Shown here: positions 42,982-52,271 of the stretch, in pieces
Layout of the letters: every line of letters starts with the position of its first letter
Position numbering within the stretch: the stretch's first letter is position 1
Source: Clostridia bacterium
GTDB lineage: Bacteria > Bacillota > Clostridia > Oscillospirales > CAG-272
Assembly (NCBI GenBank): GCA_017462385.1
Contig: JAFTRE010000010.1
Location: 1 to 64,000 of the forward strand
Reading direction: 5' to 3'
DNA: 64,000 nt
Notes under the pieces: generated by a model
What the model was told of the DNA's origin: nothing
Database searches by the model: none
The model's input: the letters and a program-made list of their open reading frames with translations, nothing else
Position numbers and translations under genes: made by a program

Positions 42982-43950
42982 ATGGAGATCAAGCACGATA
43001 TTCACACACACACAACACTTTCTCGTTGTTGCTATGACCCTCGCGCCACCGTCGGCAATTATGTTCGCCGCGCCGCTGAGTTCGGCCACAAAATTCTCGG
43101 CCTTTCCAATCACCTCTGGGATGAAAAAGTCCCCGGCGCTTCGGGCTGGTACAAAAACCAGATGATAAGCTACGGACTTCAGCAGATGGACTGCGTCCCC
43201 GCCGACACCTGCGGCGTTAAGGTGCTGTGCGGCACCGAAACAGAATACTATGCAATGCGCGATACTCTCGGAATGCTTGCCGAGACCGCAAAGCAGTTTG
43301 ACTATGTGCTCGTCCCTCACACGCATACGCATATGCGCAACTTTGTAATGCCAGATAACGACGATACCGTTGCCATCAAAAATATATTTACCGAGCGCAT
43401 CTCCACCGCGCTACCCGAGCTTTCCGCCGATCAGGTCAAAAAAATGGTCAACGCGCTAAGCTACGGCGAAATGGACGCCATGGCGGCAAATGGCACTTTT
43501 CGTGCGCCGACCGTTGACATGGTAGACTACTGCGCCAAGTTTATGGTCAACTCCTTCAACTCGCTCATGGCAAACAGCGAGTTTGAGAAAATAGCCCGCA
43601 CCGTTCAGACGTCGGTCGCTCACCCCTTCCACCCCTGCGGTTTTTCGCGCGATATGCAGAAAAAGATAATAGACGCAGTGCCCGACGATGAGCTTCGCGC
43701 ATGCTTCGAGCGCGCAAAGGCGCTGAATGTCGCCATCGAGATCAACACGGGGGCTTTCCGTTTTCCCGAAAACGACTATGCTGACGAGCCTTTTATCCGC
43801 GTCATGAAAATCGCAAAGAATGTCGGCTGTCGCTTCACCTTCGGCACCGACACGCACTCGCTCGCAGGCATGGACAACATCAGGAAGGGCGACGATATCT
43901 CCCGCATCGTCTGCATCACCGAATCGGATCTCGCAGACATACTCAAGTAA
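42982..43950 (+). CDS. PHP-domain phosphoesterase (histidinol-phosphatase-like)
   Basis: A 322-residue metal-dependent phosphatase with the N-terminal PHP motif DIHTHTTLSRCCYDPR (residues 4-20), HTHTHM near residue 113, Asp/His in HPFHPCGF near residue 213 and GTDTHS near residue 289. These His, Asp and Glu residues build the trinuclear metal site. AAAGGA lies upstream. Substrate unknown; possibilities are a phosphorylated sugar or nucleotide. Operon context with an aldolase and a dehydrogenase suggests a sugar phosphate. Confidence 0.85.
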   Translation: MEIKHDIHTHTTLSRCCYDPRATVGNYVRRAAEFGHKILGLSNHLWDEKVPGASGWYKNQMISYGLQQMDCVPADTCGVKVLCGTETEYYAMRDTLGMLAETAKQFDYVLVPHTHTHMRNFVMPDNDDTVAIKNIFTERISTALPELSADQVKKMVNALSYGEMDAMAANGTFRAPTVDMVDYCAKFMVNSFNSLMANSEFEKIARTVQTSVAHPFHPCGFSRDMQKKIIDAVPDDELRACFERAKALNVAIEINTGAFRFPENDYADEPFIRVMKIAKNVGCRFTFGTDTHSLAGMDNIRKGDDISRIVCITESDLADILK

Positions 43951-44002
43951 CAATTTCGGCCTCAACTGCCGATCAAAAAAATCATAAAGGATAAATCGAA
44001 AA

Positions 44003-44860
44003 ATGTACGTAACAAGTGAAAAAATGCTGCTCGACGCGCAGCGCGGCAATTACGCCGTCGGAGCCTTCAACTTTGAAAACATGGAGATGTGCATGGCAAT
44101 AATCGCCGCTGCGGAGCAGCTTCGCGCCCCCGTCATTCTCCAGACCACTCCCTCCACCGTCAAATACGCGGGCATTGAAATGTTCCGCTCGGTGGCATTC
44201 ACGCTGGCGTCCCGCGCCACAGTACCCGTAGCACTTCATCTCGACCACGGCGACAGCTTTGACCTTGCGCTTCGCGCAATAGCAGGCGGTTATTCGTCGG
44301 TCATGATAGACGGCTCGCATTCTCCCTTTGAGCAGAACATAGCCATCACACGCAGTGTCGTCAACATCGCATCCGCCAAGAAAATTCCGGTTGAGGCGGA
44401 GCTCGGCAAGGTTGGCGGCAAGGAAGACGATCTCGACGGCGGCAAGGGCGGCTACACCGATCCCGATGATGCACTTGAGTTCGTCAAGCAGACAGGCATA
44501 AGCTCGCTGGCAGTCGCCATCGGCACAGCGCACGGCGTTTATCAGGGTGAGCCTATTCTTGACGTTGAGCGCCTCAAGCAGATCCGTAAGACACTCATCG
44601 AGGGCGGTCACGACATACCGCTGGTTTTGCACGGCGCGTCGGGTCTTTCCGAATCGGCTGTCAAGGCTTGCATCGCCGAGGGCATCTGCAAGGTCAACTT
44701 TGCTACCGAGCTGCGTCAGGCTTACACCGCCGCCGCACGTGAGGTCCTCGCCGACGAGGCTGTGTTCGACCCCAAAAAGTACGGCAAGGCAGGCATTTCC
44801 GCCGTCATCGACGCTGTCAAGGCCCGCATCATGGTGTGCGGCTGCAACGGCAAAGTGTAA
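44003..44860 (+). CDS. Class II ketose-bisphosphate aldolase
   Basis: A 285-residue zinc-dependent aldolase. The zinc ligands lie in LHLDHGDS near residue 80 and GTAHGVYQG near residue 176, with LHGASGL near residue 206 and the catalytic Asp in LDHGDSFD. The region EAELGKVGGKEDD is typical of the FbaA/GatY/KbaY families. It cleaves fructose- or tagatose-bisphosphate. The galactitol-phosphate-type dehydrogenase that follows favours a tagatose-type substrate, which is an inference. Confidence 0.9.
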   Translation: MYVTSEKMLLDAQRGNYAVGAFNFENMEMCMAIIAAAEQLRAPVILQTTPSTVKYAGIEMFRSVAFTLASRATVPVALHLDHGDSFDLALRAIAGGYSSVMIDGSHSPFEQNIAITRSVVNIASAKKIPVEAELGKVGGKEDDLDGGKGGYTDPDDALEFVKQTGISSLAVAIGTAHGVYQGEPILDVERLKQIRKTLIEGGHDIPLVLHGASGLSESAVKACIAEGICKVNFATELRQAYTAAAREVLADEAVFDPKKYGKAGISAVIDAVKARIMVCGCNGKV

Positions 44861-44867
44861 ATGATTA

Positions 44868-44955
44868 TATATGGGGCTTTGCGCCATACCCCACCAAACC
44901 CTTTTTGAAAAAAGGGCTTGGAACCCCAAAAACTTTCAACCAAAGAAACCAAAAT
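44868..44955 (-). repeat. Dispersed intergenic repeat, copy 3 (inverted)
   Basis: On the minus strand: GGTTGAAAGTTTTTGGGG, then a CCCTTTTTTCAAAAAGGG hairpin, then TATGGCGCAAAGCCCCATAT at the end, all in the same order as copy 1. It fills the gap between the aldolase and dehydrogenase genes and may act as a terminator or attenuator inside the operon. Confidence 0.65.
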
Positions 44956-45011
44956 AAATACACCGTTATCTGTTATAACAATTAATAAAAACAACCGAAA
45001 AGGATTAAAAA

Positions 45012-46058
45012 ATGAAAGCTGCTGTTCTTTACGCAAACGAAGATATTAGATACGACGATTATCCCACACCCGAAGCGGGTCCCGGCGAGGTGCGCGTCAA
45101 GGTGCTCGCCTCCGGCATCTGCGGCTCCGACATTCCCCGCGTGCTCCACAACGGCGCGCACTTCTTCCCCATTGTGCTCGGTCACGAATTCTCCGGAATT
45201 GTAGATCAGGTAGGCGAGGGTGTTACCTCGGTCGCCATCGGCGATCATATTTCGTGCGCTCCGCTGATCCCCTGCATGAAATGTGCCGACTGTCAAAAGG
45301 GCAACTATGCACTCTGCCGTCACTACAGCTTCATCGGCTCGCGCCAGCAGGGCTCGTTCGCAGATTATGTTGTTATGCCTGCCATAAGCGCCGTTAAATA
45401 TGACCCGTCCATCCCCGCAGTTCAAGCAGCTATGTTCGAGCCCTCCACGGTCGCGCTTCACGGTCTTTTCTGCAACGATTACCGCGGCGGTGAATACGTT
45501 GCAGTCCTCGGCGGCGGCACGATAGGTCTTTTCACGGCTCAGTGGGCAAAGATATTCGGCGCTAAAAAGGTCGTTGTATTCGACATAGTCAAAGAAAGAC
45601 TTGACCTTGCGCTTCGCCTCGGTGCGGATGAGGTAGTCAACACACTCGAGCCCGACTATATGGATAAGGCTTTCGCCATCACGGGCGGTGCAGGCTACGG
45701 CATGGTATTTGAGACCGCCGGCAACCCCATCACCATTCAGATGGGCTTCAAGCTCGCCGCAAACCGTGCTCACTTCTGCTGCATCGGCACTCCCCACCGC
45801 GACATGACCTTTACCCCCGCCATGTGGGAATGCATGAACCGCAAGGAGTTCAAGCTGACAGGCTCTTGGATGAGCTATTCCGCCCCGTTCCCAGGCCGCG
45901 AATGGGAGCTCACGGCACATTACTTCGCAACAGGTCAGCTCAAATTCGACCCCGAGCTTATCTTCAAGACCTTCCCCATGAAAGACGCCGACAAAGCGTT
46001 TGCCCTCTACAAGGATCCCTCACAGGTAAAGGGCAAGGTCATGCTGGTCAACGAATAA
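45012..46058 (+). CDS. Zinc-dependent alcohol dehydrogenase, galactitol-1-phosphate 5-dehydrogenase-like
   Basis: A 348-residue MDR-family dehydrogenase. Catalytic zinc ligands are in ICGSDIPR (Cys 38) and LGHEFSG (His 60, Glu 61). The structural zinc loop has four cysteines in CMKCADCQKGNYALC near residues 90-104. The NAD-binding Rossmann motif GGGTIGLFTA is near residue 168. The full set resembles GatD and sorbitol dehydrogenases. AAAAGGA precedes the ATG. Physiological substrate inferred from the neighbouring aldolase. Confidence 0.85.
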   Translation: MKAAVLYANEDIRYDDYPTPEAGPGEVRVKVLASGICGSDIPRVLHNGAHFFPIVLGHEFSGIVDQVGEGVTSVAIGDHISCAPLIPCMKCADCQKGNYALCRHYSFIGSRQQGSFADYVVMPAISAVKYDPSIPAVQAAMFEPSTVALHGLFCNDYRGGEYVAVLGGGTIGLFTAQWAKIFGAKKVVVFDIVKERLDLALRLGADEVVNTLEPDYMDKAFAITGGAGYGMVFETAGNPITIQMGFKLAANRAHFCCIGTPHRDMTFTPAMWECMNRKEFKLTGSWMSYSAPFPGREWELTAHYFATGQLKFDPELIFKTFPMKDADKAFALYKDPSQVKGKVMLVNE

Positions 46059-46082
46059 TAAAATCGCACGACATACTGTGTC

Positions 46083-46133
46083 AAAAAAACCGCTCTGCGG
46101 CGTGAAATCGCGCCTGCAGGGCGGTTTTTTTGT
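46083..46133 (+). terminator. Terminator after the dehydrogenase gene
   Basis: AAAAAACCGCTCTGC...TGCAGGGCGGTTTTTTTG, a stem with a small loop, 24 bases past the stop codon. Confidence 0.8.
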
Positions 46134-46176
46134 TTGGCGCCGTCGCACGGCGGCGGTTGAGGTCGCACGTTTTTTG

Positions 46177-46205
46177 TTGACAGCTTTGCCAATTAATGGT
46201 ACAAT
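46177..46205 (+). promoter_or_regulatory. Sigma-A promoter of the lipoprotein at 46250
   Basis: TTGACA (46177-46182), 17 bases, TACAAT (46200-46205). Confidence 0.8.
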
Positions 46206-46249
46206 TTATCTGCGATCCAACAATAAACCCACTAAAGGAGGAAGTAAAA

Positions 46250-46963
46250 ATGACAAGGATGGCAAAAGGCTTTTCAGCACTTATATTATTGCTCGGGATG
46301 ATGCTGTGCGCGAGCTGTGGGACACTGTCCGACGACAGTAAGGACTCAACCTTTGAGACCGACCCCCCCGAGATCACTACTGCCCCCACGACCACCGAGG
46401 ACACAAATTCCATTCAAGTGTCCGTCGATCCCATGACAGCGGCATCGAGATGGCTCAGCTTTGAGTCAAACGGCGACGGGACATGCCGTCTGACGGGCAT
46501 TGGCAGTTGTACCGACACCTGCCTTATAATTCCCGACATGTCGGACAGCGGCGACAAGGTGGTATCAATTGCGGCAGATGCTTTTGCAGGCAACACCAAC
46601 ATCAGCGCCGTTCAGATCCCCGCGGGTGTGACCGATATAGGAAATGGCGCCTTTGCGGCCTGCACCGCACTTGCTTACATATCCGTCAGCGATGGAAACA
46701 GCGCTTATTGCGATATCGGCGGCATACTTTACAGTGCCGACAAGACACAGTTGCTGTGCATTCCCGCCGGAAGCAGTCTTTCCTCGATAACCGTCACACT
46801 TCAGGTCACGAGCATTGCCCCCCGCGCATCCGAGGGTTGTACAAAAATAACAAAGCTGTTGTTTGAGGGCAGCGAGGAGGAGTGGAAAAAGATAACTGTC
46901 GGAGCCGGCAATGATGCACTCACCTCCATCACCCCCACATACATGAAGCAAGCGGGAAAATGA
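46250..46963 (+). CDS. Lipoprotein with a BspA-type leucine-rich repeat segment
   Basis: A 237-residue surface lipoprotein. The signal peptide ends at lipobox CASC (Cys 23), followed by a Thr/Pro/Glu-rich linker. Residues 75-225 carry two or three degenerate BspA-like repeats (NISAVQIPAGVTDIGNGAF, IAPRASEGCTKITKLLFEG). AAAGGAGG precedes the ATG at 46250; the longer frame from 46196 crosses the promoter. Weakly similar to the BspA lipoprotein at 29736, without being a duplicate. Binding role probable. Confidence 0.78.
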   Translation: MTRMAKGFSALILLLGMMLCASCGTLSDDSKDSTFETDPPEITTAPTTTEDTNSIQVSVDPMTAASRWLSFESNGDGTCRLTGIGSCTDTCLIIPDMSDSGDKVVSIAADAFAGNTNISAVQIPAGVTDIGNGAFAACTALAYISVSDGNSAYCDIGGILYSADKTQLLCIPAGSSLSSITVTLQVTSIAPRASEGCTKITKLLFEGSEEEWKKITVGAGNDALTSITPTYMKQAGK

Positions 46964-46979
46964 CGGCTCATAAAATGGC

Positions 46980-47009
46980 AAAGGTGCGAGGCTGGGCCTC
47001 GCACCTTTT
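46980..47009. terminator. Bidirectional terminator
   Basis: A 13-base stem AAAGGTGCGAGGC/GCCTCGCACCTTT with a 3-nt loop between convergent genes, followed by TTATTAATTATTATT on the plus strand. Confidence 0.85.
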
Positions 47010-47017
47010 ATTAATTA

Positions 47018-48877
47018 TTATTGACCAAACGACGTAGCGCCGTAGATCTTTGCAATGAATTTAGCGATATCGACGTTTTCTACAGTAGTATTGTTAAACA
47101 TCTCTGTTCCGTCACCCATCGCGAAAACGGGAACATTACGGTTGGTATGCGTACTGTCATCGTCTCCGGACGCGGTAGTATACTTGTATGTACCGTCAGC
47201 CTGCTTTTCAATTCCGCCGGTCTCATGGTCAGCGGTAACAATCAAAACACTCTTGGGGTGGCACAGCGTATACTCAATGCAGTAAGCAACGATCTCGTTA
47301 TACAGCTTGACACGGTCGGTGGTATCGCCGATATTGTTCTTGTGAGAACGCTTATCGGTATAAGCCTCCTCGATCATGCAGAAATATCTGGAACCGTTCT
47401 CGGCAATGCCCCACAGCGGCTCGGGAATATCATTGATAATGGTCTCGTCGTCCTTCTTGCTGACAACGTAGTTTACCTTGCCCTCGCTGACAAGCTGATC
47501 GATCTGCTTCTGTATCTGATCGGTCAGGTCGCGATCCTTGACGTGAGCCAAAAATCCTGCGGGAGTAGCACCCGTGATAAGGTCTGTTGTAATAACGGCA
47601 GTGCGAGCGCCTACGGAATAAGCCAGCTCGCGAACATTCTGAACGGAAGAGCCCTTATAGTCAAGTCCGACATAATTATTCATGGTCTTATAGCCGGTAG
47701 CGAGCGCGGTAGCCGCAGCAGCGCTGTCGGTATAAGCCTTACCCTTATACAAAACAGAATAGGAAGATGTCTTTGCCTCGCCCTGGTTGGGAAGCTGACT
47801 TGCCGCAAACTCATCGAGCTTGCCCAGCGAAAGAGTAGCTTCGATATGAGTAAAGCCCATACCGTCACAGATGAGCAACAGCGCGCTCTCTGCCTTCTCA
47901 AACTTGAAGGTGGACGCTGCAAACTCGCTGGGAAGATTGGTGATATCCACGCTCTTATTGGTGGTGGCAGAAGTAGCATAATTGTTGATAAAATCGCTGA
48001 CCGCGCCGCCTACCATATAGTTATCCGCGTACATGACCACCTTGCTACCTGTCTGAGCCAGCACATACTGGTCCTCCTTCAGCGAAACCGAAGTAGCCTT
48101 TGAGCTTTCGGGACGGTTAGTAGCACCCACCAGCAGCTCGTAATCCGAAGCCGCCTCGGCATCGGTCACAGTTTCCATCAAATATCCGCCCTCATAGAAC
48201 AGATAGTCGGACAGGTTCTGTGCGGCGTATTTGGTCAAAACATCCGCATCCTTGGGAATAACAATCTTATACTCCATAATGCTGACGCCGTTGATGGAAA
48301 CCGCGCCGAGCGCATATTCGTAGCTGTCAACATAATTGAGGTCGCTCATGACCGTGACCTTTTTATTGGCAGTATCGATATGGTTTGCGATGAAGTATTC
48401 AACACCGCGGGCGGTAGCCTCGTCGCTGCCGCCGAGGATATAAACGCGCTCATTGGAATAAACGAGAGCAAAATCGCGACGGCGAAGCGTTTTCAGTATA
48501 GCTGCGGTCTCGGGGCGATCGCATTCTCCGACGACTATTTCCTTAGCCGCCTCGGGTATCTCCTCGGGGTTTTTGACCCAGTCGTCACCAATAGTGATCT
48601 GCTTGCCTATCGCATCGGACATGGCAATGCGCAGATCGGATGCCGCACTGATAACCGTCTGCGAGGTGCGCTCGGGACGAATGACCTTATATTCCGACGA
48701 ACCGTCGGAAACAATGGTTATAAGCTCGGCTGGAGCCTCGGTCTCAACGGGCTCGACAGTCGTCGTCTCTACGGGGGTGGTCGTACCGTCTCCTGACGGA
48801 TCGGGAGCATTATCACATGCCGCAAACACCACCATACAGGTGATAAGCGCCAATATAAACGCTATTATTCTTTTCAT
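47018..48877 (-). CDS. Alkaline phosphatase lipoprotein with an N-terminal accessory region
   Basis: A 619-residue secreted enzyme. Signal peptide with lipobox FAAC (Cys 21), then a TTT/PVET-rich linker. Residues about 55-325 form an accessory region of two similar halves (RTSQTVISAASDLRIAMSDA and DADVLTKYAAQNLSDYLFYE) absent from simple PhoA. Residues 335-619 are the phosphatase: metal Asp in CDGMGFTH, catalytic Ser in YTDSAAAATALATG, and TADHETGG. ATG at 48877 is preferred. It follows the solute-binding gene, probably cotranscribed. Confidence 0.85.
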   Translation of the reverse strand: MKRIIAFILALITCMVVFAACDNAPDPSGDGTTTPVETTTVEPVETEAPAELITIVSDGSSEYKVIRPERTSQTVISAASDLRIAMSDAIGKQITIGDDWVKNPEEIPEAAKEIVVGECDRPETAAILKTLRRRDFALVYSNERVYILGGSDEATARGVEYFIANHIDTANKKVTVMSDLNYVDSYEYALGAVSINGVSIMEYKIVIPKDADVLTKYAAQNLSDYLFYEGGYLMETVTDAEAASDYELLVGATNRPESSKATSVSLKEDQYVLAQTGSKVVMYADNYMVGGAVSDFINNYATSATTNKSVDITNLPSEFAASTFKFEKAESALLLICDGMGFTHIEATLSLGKLDEFAASQLPNQGEAKTSSYSVLYKGKAYTDSAAAATALATGYKTMNNYVGLDYKGSSVQNVRELAYSVGARTAVITTDLITGATPAGFLAHVKDRDLTDQIQKQIDQLVSEGKVNYVVSKKDDETIINDIPEPLWGIAENGSRYFCMIEEAYTDKRSHKNNIGDTTDRVKLYNEIVAYCIEYTLCHPKSVLIVTADHETGGIEKQADGTYKYTTASGDDDSTHTNRNVPVFAMGDGTEMFNNTTVENVDIAKFIAKIYGATSFGQ

Positions 48878-48898
48878 GATCAACATGACCTTTCGCTA

Positions 48899-50383
48899 TT
48901 ATTTCGCAAGGTCTTCCAGCACGTTGTTAAGAGTCTTCTTCTGAGCGCCCTCAAGCTTCTTGAGTGCAGAGGTAATGTCCATTACGCCCGCCTCGAAGTA
49001 GTTGTAGATAGCACCGCTGAGCGATGTACCGGCAATCTTGTTAACATAAGAAATGTTATCGTGGATAATGGTAAGCATATCTGCAGACTCAACGTCGGTG
49101 GTGGATTTATATCTGAGCGAGTTCTCGAAGTAAGCGGGAATAAGAGCATCCTCGGAATAGTAGGCGCTGGAGTAGTAGGACAGTGCCTCAAGCAGAACAC
49201 CGGTACGATCCACATTGCTTGTAACGGAGGGGATCATCATAGCGTGGGGGTTGGGGCTGACGTGCAGATAGTTCTCCTGCGCCTCGTCCCACTTAGCGAT
49301 GGGAAGAATACCGAAGTTGATGTCTGCCTGGCGGGATCTGGATGCCATGTAAAGAGTATCTACGGTGAACAGAGCGTTACCGTTGATGAACATGGTACGA
49401 GCGTCTTCGGTCTTAGCGATGAGATAGAGATCATCAGAACTGAAGGTGCTCAGCAGAGTCTGATAAACATTAATGAAGAATTCTCTCTCGTCGTAGCAGC
49501 AGAAGTAGGGAAGATCGTCATCACCCATCTTAACTATCTCTGCATCACAACCGGTCAGCATAGCCTCGTAGAAGGTGGTTGCGTTGTTGGCGATACCTAC
49601 GCGGTCAGCGGTAGTAATGGTACCGTCACCGTCAAGCTCGGAAACAGCAGCAACAGCCATCTCTCTCATTTTCTCGATGGTCCACTTGTTGTCCTTAACG
49701 AGCTGATAGGGATCCTCAAGGCTGAGAGCGGTGATAAGATCCTTATTGAAGTATGTAGCACGGGCATTGTCAAGTGCGGTAATGAAGAAATCGCTGAAGT
49801 GATAATAGAGCGAGCCGTTGATATGAAGCTTTGCGGCTGCGTTCTGGTCCCACCAAGGATTGGTAAGGTCAATGGTATCAACATCGTTGAAGTCGAGAGT
49901 GTGACCTGCGTTAACGACCGTCATGACGTGAGAAAGGTCAGCGGTGACGATAGCATAAGTATCCTCGCCGGACTGGATAACGTTCATGTAGGGAGTAACG
50001 TCAACGTCTTCATCGACGATATCGATGCCGAACATTTCCTCAACCAGCATGGTACGGTTGTAGATAGCGTCATTGATAGGCTCGCCTATCTGGCTGTCCG
50101 CAGTAATAAGGTTGGAGGTGTACTTGGTAGCATCTGCAAAGTCATTAGCAACTATAAACTTATAGCCGCTGTATTTAACGTCAGGAAGATCGGGAGTGAT
50201 CTGCTCCAGTGTGGTTCCTCCGGACGGAGCCGCAGTTCCTGCTGCCGAAGGATCGGGGGTCGTAACATTGTCTGCGTTGCCCGCAGTGGTGGTGTCAGCG
50301 CTGTCACCGTTATTATCGGCGCAGGCAACCACGAAAGGCAGAAGCATAAGCAATGTCAGAACAAGACAAATTACTTTTTTCAT
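48899..50383 (-). CDS. Extracellular solute-binding lipoprotein (ABC type)
   Basis: A 494-residue lipoprotein with signal peptide and lipobox VVAC (Cys 21). A TTT/APSG-rich linker leads into a solute-binding fold of about 430 residues (KYSGYKFIVANDF, WWDQNAAAKLHINGSLYYHF, KWTIEKMREMA, FGILPIAKWDEAQENY). It resembles carbohydrate-binding family 1 proteins. No permease or ATPase is adjacent, so it works with a distant or shared transporter, or as a binding protein only. It is clearly related to the extracellular part of the sigma-linked protein at 55963-57504. Confidence 0.85.
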   Translation of the reverse strand: MKKVICLVLTLLMLLPFVVACADNNGDSADTTTAGNADNVTTPDPSAAGTAAPSGGTTLEQITPDLPDVKYSGYKFIVANDFADATKYTSNLITADSQIGEPINDAIYNRTMLVEEMFGIDIVDEDVDVTPYMNVIQSGEDTYAIVTADLSHVMTVVNAGHTLDFNDVDTIDLTNPWWDQNAAAKLHINGSLYYHFSDFFITALDNARATYFNKDLITALSLEDPYQLVKDNKWTIEKMREMAVAAVSELDGDGTITTADRVGIANNATTFYEAMLTGCDAEIVKMGDDDLPYFCCYDEREFFINVYQTLLSTFSSDDLYLIAKTEDARTMFINGNALFTVDTLYMASRSRQADINFGILPIAKWDEAQENYLHVSPNPHAMMIPSVTSNVDRTGVLLEALSYYSSAYYSEDALIPAYFENSLRYKSTTDVESADMLTIIHDNISYVNKIAGTSLSGAIYNYFEAGVMDITSALKKLEGAQKKTLNNVLEDLAK

Positions 50384-50431
50384 GGGTTAGTCCTCTTTCT
50401 TTGTTTATTTTAAAAATTTTGAGACGTATTC

Positions 50432-50460
50432 ATTTTACCACAATAACACCTGTAAGTCAA
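50432..50460 (-). promoter_or_regulatory. Sigma-A promoter of the solute-binding/phosphatase operon
   Basis: Minus-strand TTGACT (50460-50455), 17 bases, TAAAAT (50437-50432). Confidence 0.75.
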
Positions 50461-50510
50461 TAGCAAACACCAATTTTTTGATAAATTCACAGACGTAGCC
50501 GTTTTATCTG

Positions 50511-50540
50511 TTGACAAGCCGCCTGTATTTGTGATATCAT
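50511..50540 (+). promoter_or_regulatory. Sigma-A promoter of the SGNH hydrolase/Dus genes
   Basis: TTGACA (50511-50516) and TATCAT (50535-50540), 18 bases apart. Confidence 0.65.
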
Positions 50541-50576
50541 ATGATAATGTAATAAAGCGCAAGGAGGATCTGTACC

Positions 50577-51236
50577 GTGAAAAAGCAGATAAGCATTCAT
50601 TTCATCGGCAACAGCCACACATATTATAATGATATGCCCCGCATGGTTGCGGAAATTTTCGAATCCATCGGCATCGACGCCCGCGTCAGCATGCAGACCG
50701 AGGGCGGAAAAGATCTGCTCTATCACTGCGCTCGCAAGGATGCGACATTCAACATCGTCTACGGCAAGCACGATTATGTAGTGCTTCAGGAGGTCGCCAG
50801 CAGCTTCAGTCCCGAAGATTTCGCCGAGGGCATCGCAAAATTCAAGCAAAATTCGCTTGACCGCTCGACAGCTCAGCCCATTCTCTACATGATCTGGGCA
50901 AATCAAGGCAACCGTAAATATCAGTCCACCATCATTGACGCTTACCGTCAGGGTGGCGAGGCGCTGAACGCTCCCATCGCGCCCGCAGGTGAAGTCTGGA
51001 TGAAGCTATTGCGCGGCAATAAGGATCTGCCGCTTTACCGCGACGACGGCAACCACGCAACTCCTCTCGGCTCATATCTTGCCGCCGCCTGCATTTTTTA
51101 TGCTATAACCGGTCGTGAGCGCCCAATCAAGGTCGAGCAGGGCGGCGAGCCGCAGACACGCCTCGGTCTGGACATTGAAATCTGCAAAAAGATACACAGC
51201 GAAGCTTGCCGCGCCGCTAAAAAATACAAAAGATGA
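50577..51236 (+). CDS. SGNH/GDSL-type hydrolase
   Basis: A 219-residue cytosolic protein with a GTG start after AAGGAGG. The nucleophile block is GNSHTYY (Ser near residue 13), the block III region is near NQGNRKYQ, and the catalytic Asp-x-x-His DGNHATPLGSYLAA is near residue 160. These are SGNH esterase features similar to the DUF4886 group. No signal peptide. It could deacetylate a sugar or lipid. Its last codon overlaps the Dus start (ATGA). Confidence 0.8.
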   Translation: MKKQISIHFIGNSHTYYNDMPRMVAEIFESIGIDARVSMQTEGGKDLLYHCARKDATFNIVYGKHDYVVLQEVASSFSPEDFAEGIAKFKQNSLDRSTAQPILYMIWANQGNRKYQSTIIDAYRQGGEALNAPIAPAGEVWMKLLRGNKDLPLYRDDGNHATPLGSYLAAACIFYAITGRERPIKVEQGGEPQTRLGLDIEICKKIHSEACRAAKKYKR

Positions 51237-52249
51237 GTCTTAATATCGGCGGCATTTCTCTGCGGCACGGGCTGATACTGGCGCCGATGGCGGGTGCCGC
51301 CGATGCCAGCTTCAGGGCTGTTTGCCGCGCACAGGGAGCCGAGTATACCGTCAGCGAAATGCTGTCGGCAAAAGCGCTGTGCTACGAGCAATTAAGCCGC
51401 AAAACCGCAGATAACACACATAAAACCGCAAATATCGCCCGCATAACGCCCCCCGAGGCCCCCTGCTCCGTTCAGATATTCGGCTCCGAGCCCGAATTTA
51501 TGGCGCGCGCGGCGGCGCTTCTCGCGTCAGGGGAATACCGAGGCGCAGATGACGGGCGACTGTTGCCCGTAGCCATCGACATCAACATGGGCTGTCCCGT
51601 CCACAAGGTGGTATCCAACGGCGAGGGCAGTGCACTCATGAAAAATTTGCCGCTGGCGGGCGAAATTATTCGCGCCGTCCGCGATGCTGTCAAAATACCG
51701 CTCACCGTCAAATTCCGCGCAGGTTGGGACGCCGACCACATAAACGCGCCCGAGCTTGCCCGCATTGCCGAAGCCAACGGAGCCGACGCCATATGTATAC
51801 ACGCCCGCACGCGCGAGCAAATGTACGCTCCTGGCGTCGACATAAGCATTATAGGCGAGGTCAAACGGGCGATCAAAATACCCGTTATCGGCAACGGAGA
51901 TATTTTCTCTGCCGACGATGCCGTGCGCATGATAACGCAAACGGGCTGTGACGGCGTTGCCGTCGCGCGCGGAGCGCTTGGCAATCCGTGGCTGTTCCGC
52001 GAGATAGCCTTCGCCTTGGACGGCATTCCATACGTCCCACCGACAGATGCCGAGCGCCTGGAATTAGCGCTTGCGCACGCCCGCGACATGATAGCACGCA
52101 AGGGCGAGCGGGTTGGACTTGCCGAGGCACGCCCGCACATGGCACGCTACACCAAGGGCATACATGGCTCCGCCGTCGCGCGAGACGCGATAATGAAAGC
52201 GGAAAGCTTAGATATAATAGAAGAAATATTCTCCGGGCTTTGCCCATAA
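51233..52249 (+). CDS. dus: tRNA-dihydrouridine synthase
   Basis: A 338-residue FMN enzyme that reduces uridine to dihydrouridine in the tRNA D-loop. The N-terminus GLILAPMAGAADASFR, the catalytic Cys in MGCPVHKVVSNGEGSALM near residue 123, the FMN contacts in IHARTREQMY and GNGDIFS, and VARGALGNPWLF are all as in DusB. The start overlaps the stop of the hydrolase by four bases. Confidence 0.93.
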   Translation: MSLNIGGISLRHGLILAPMAGAADASFRAVCRAQGAEYTVSEMLSAKALCYEQLSRKTADNTHKTANIARITPPEAPCSVQIFGSEPEFMARAAALLASGEYRGADDGRLLPVAIDINMGCPVHKVVSNGEGSALMKNLPLAGEIIRAVRDAVKIPLTVKFRAGWDADHINAPELARIAEANGADAICIHARTREQMYAPGVDISIIGEVKRAIKIPVIGNGDIFSADDAVRMITQTGCDGVAVARGALGNPWLFREIAFALDGIPYVPPTDAERLELALAHARDMIARKGERVGLAEARPHMARYTKGIHGSAVARDAIMKAESLDIIEEIFSGLCP

Positions 52250-52271
52250 CATCAATTCAAAGGAGGTCAGC

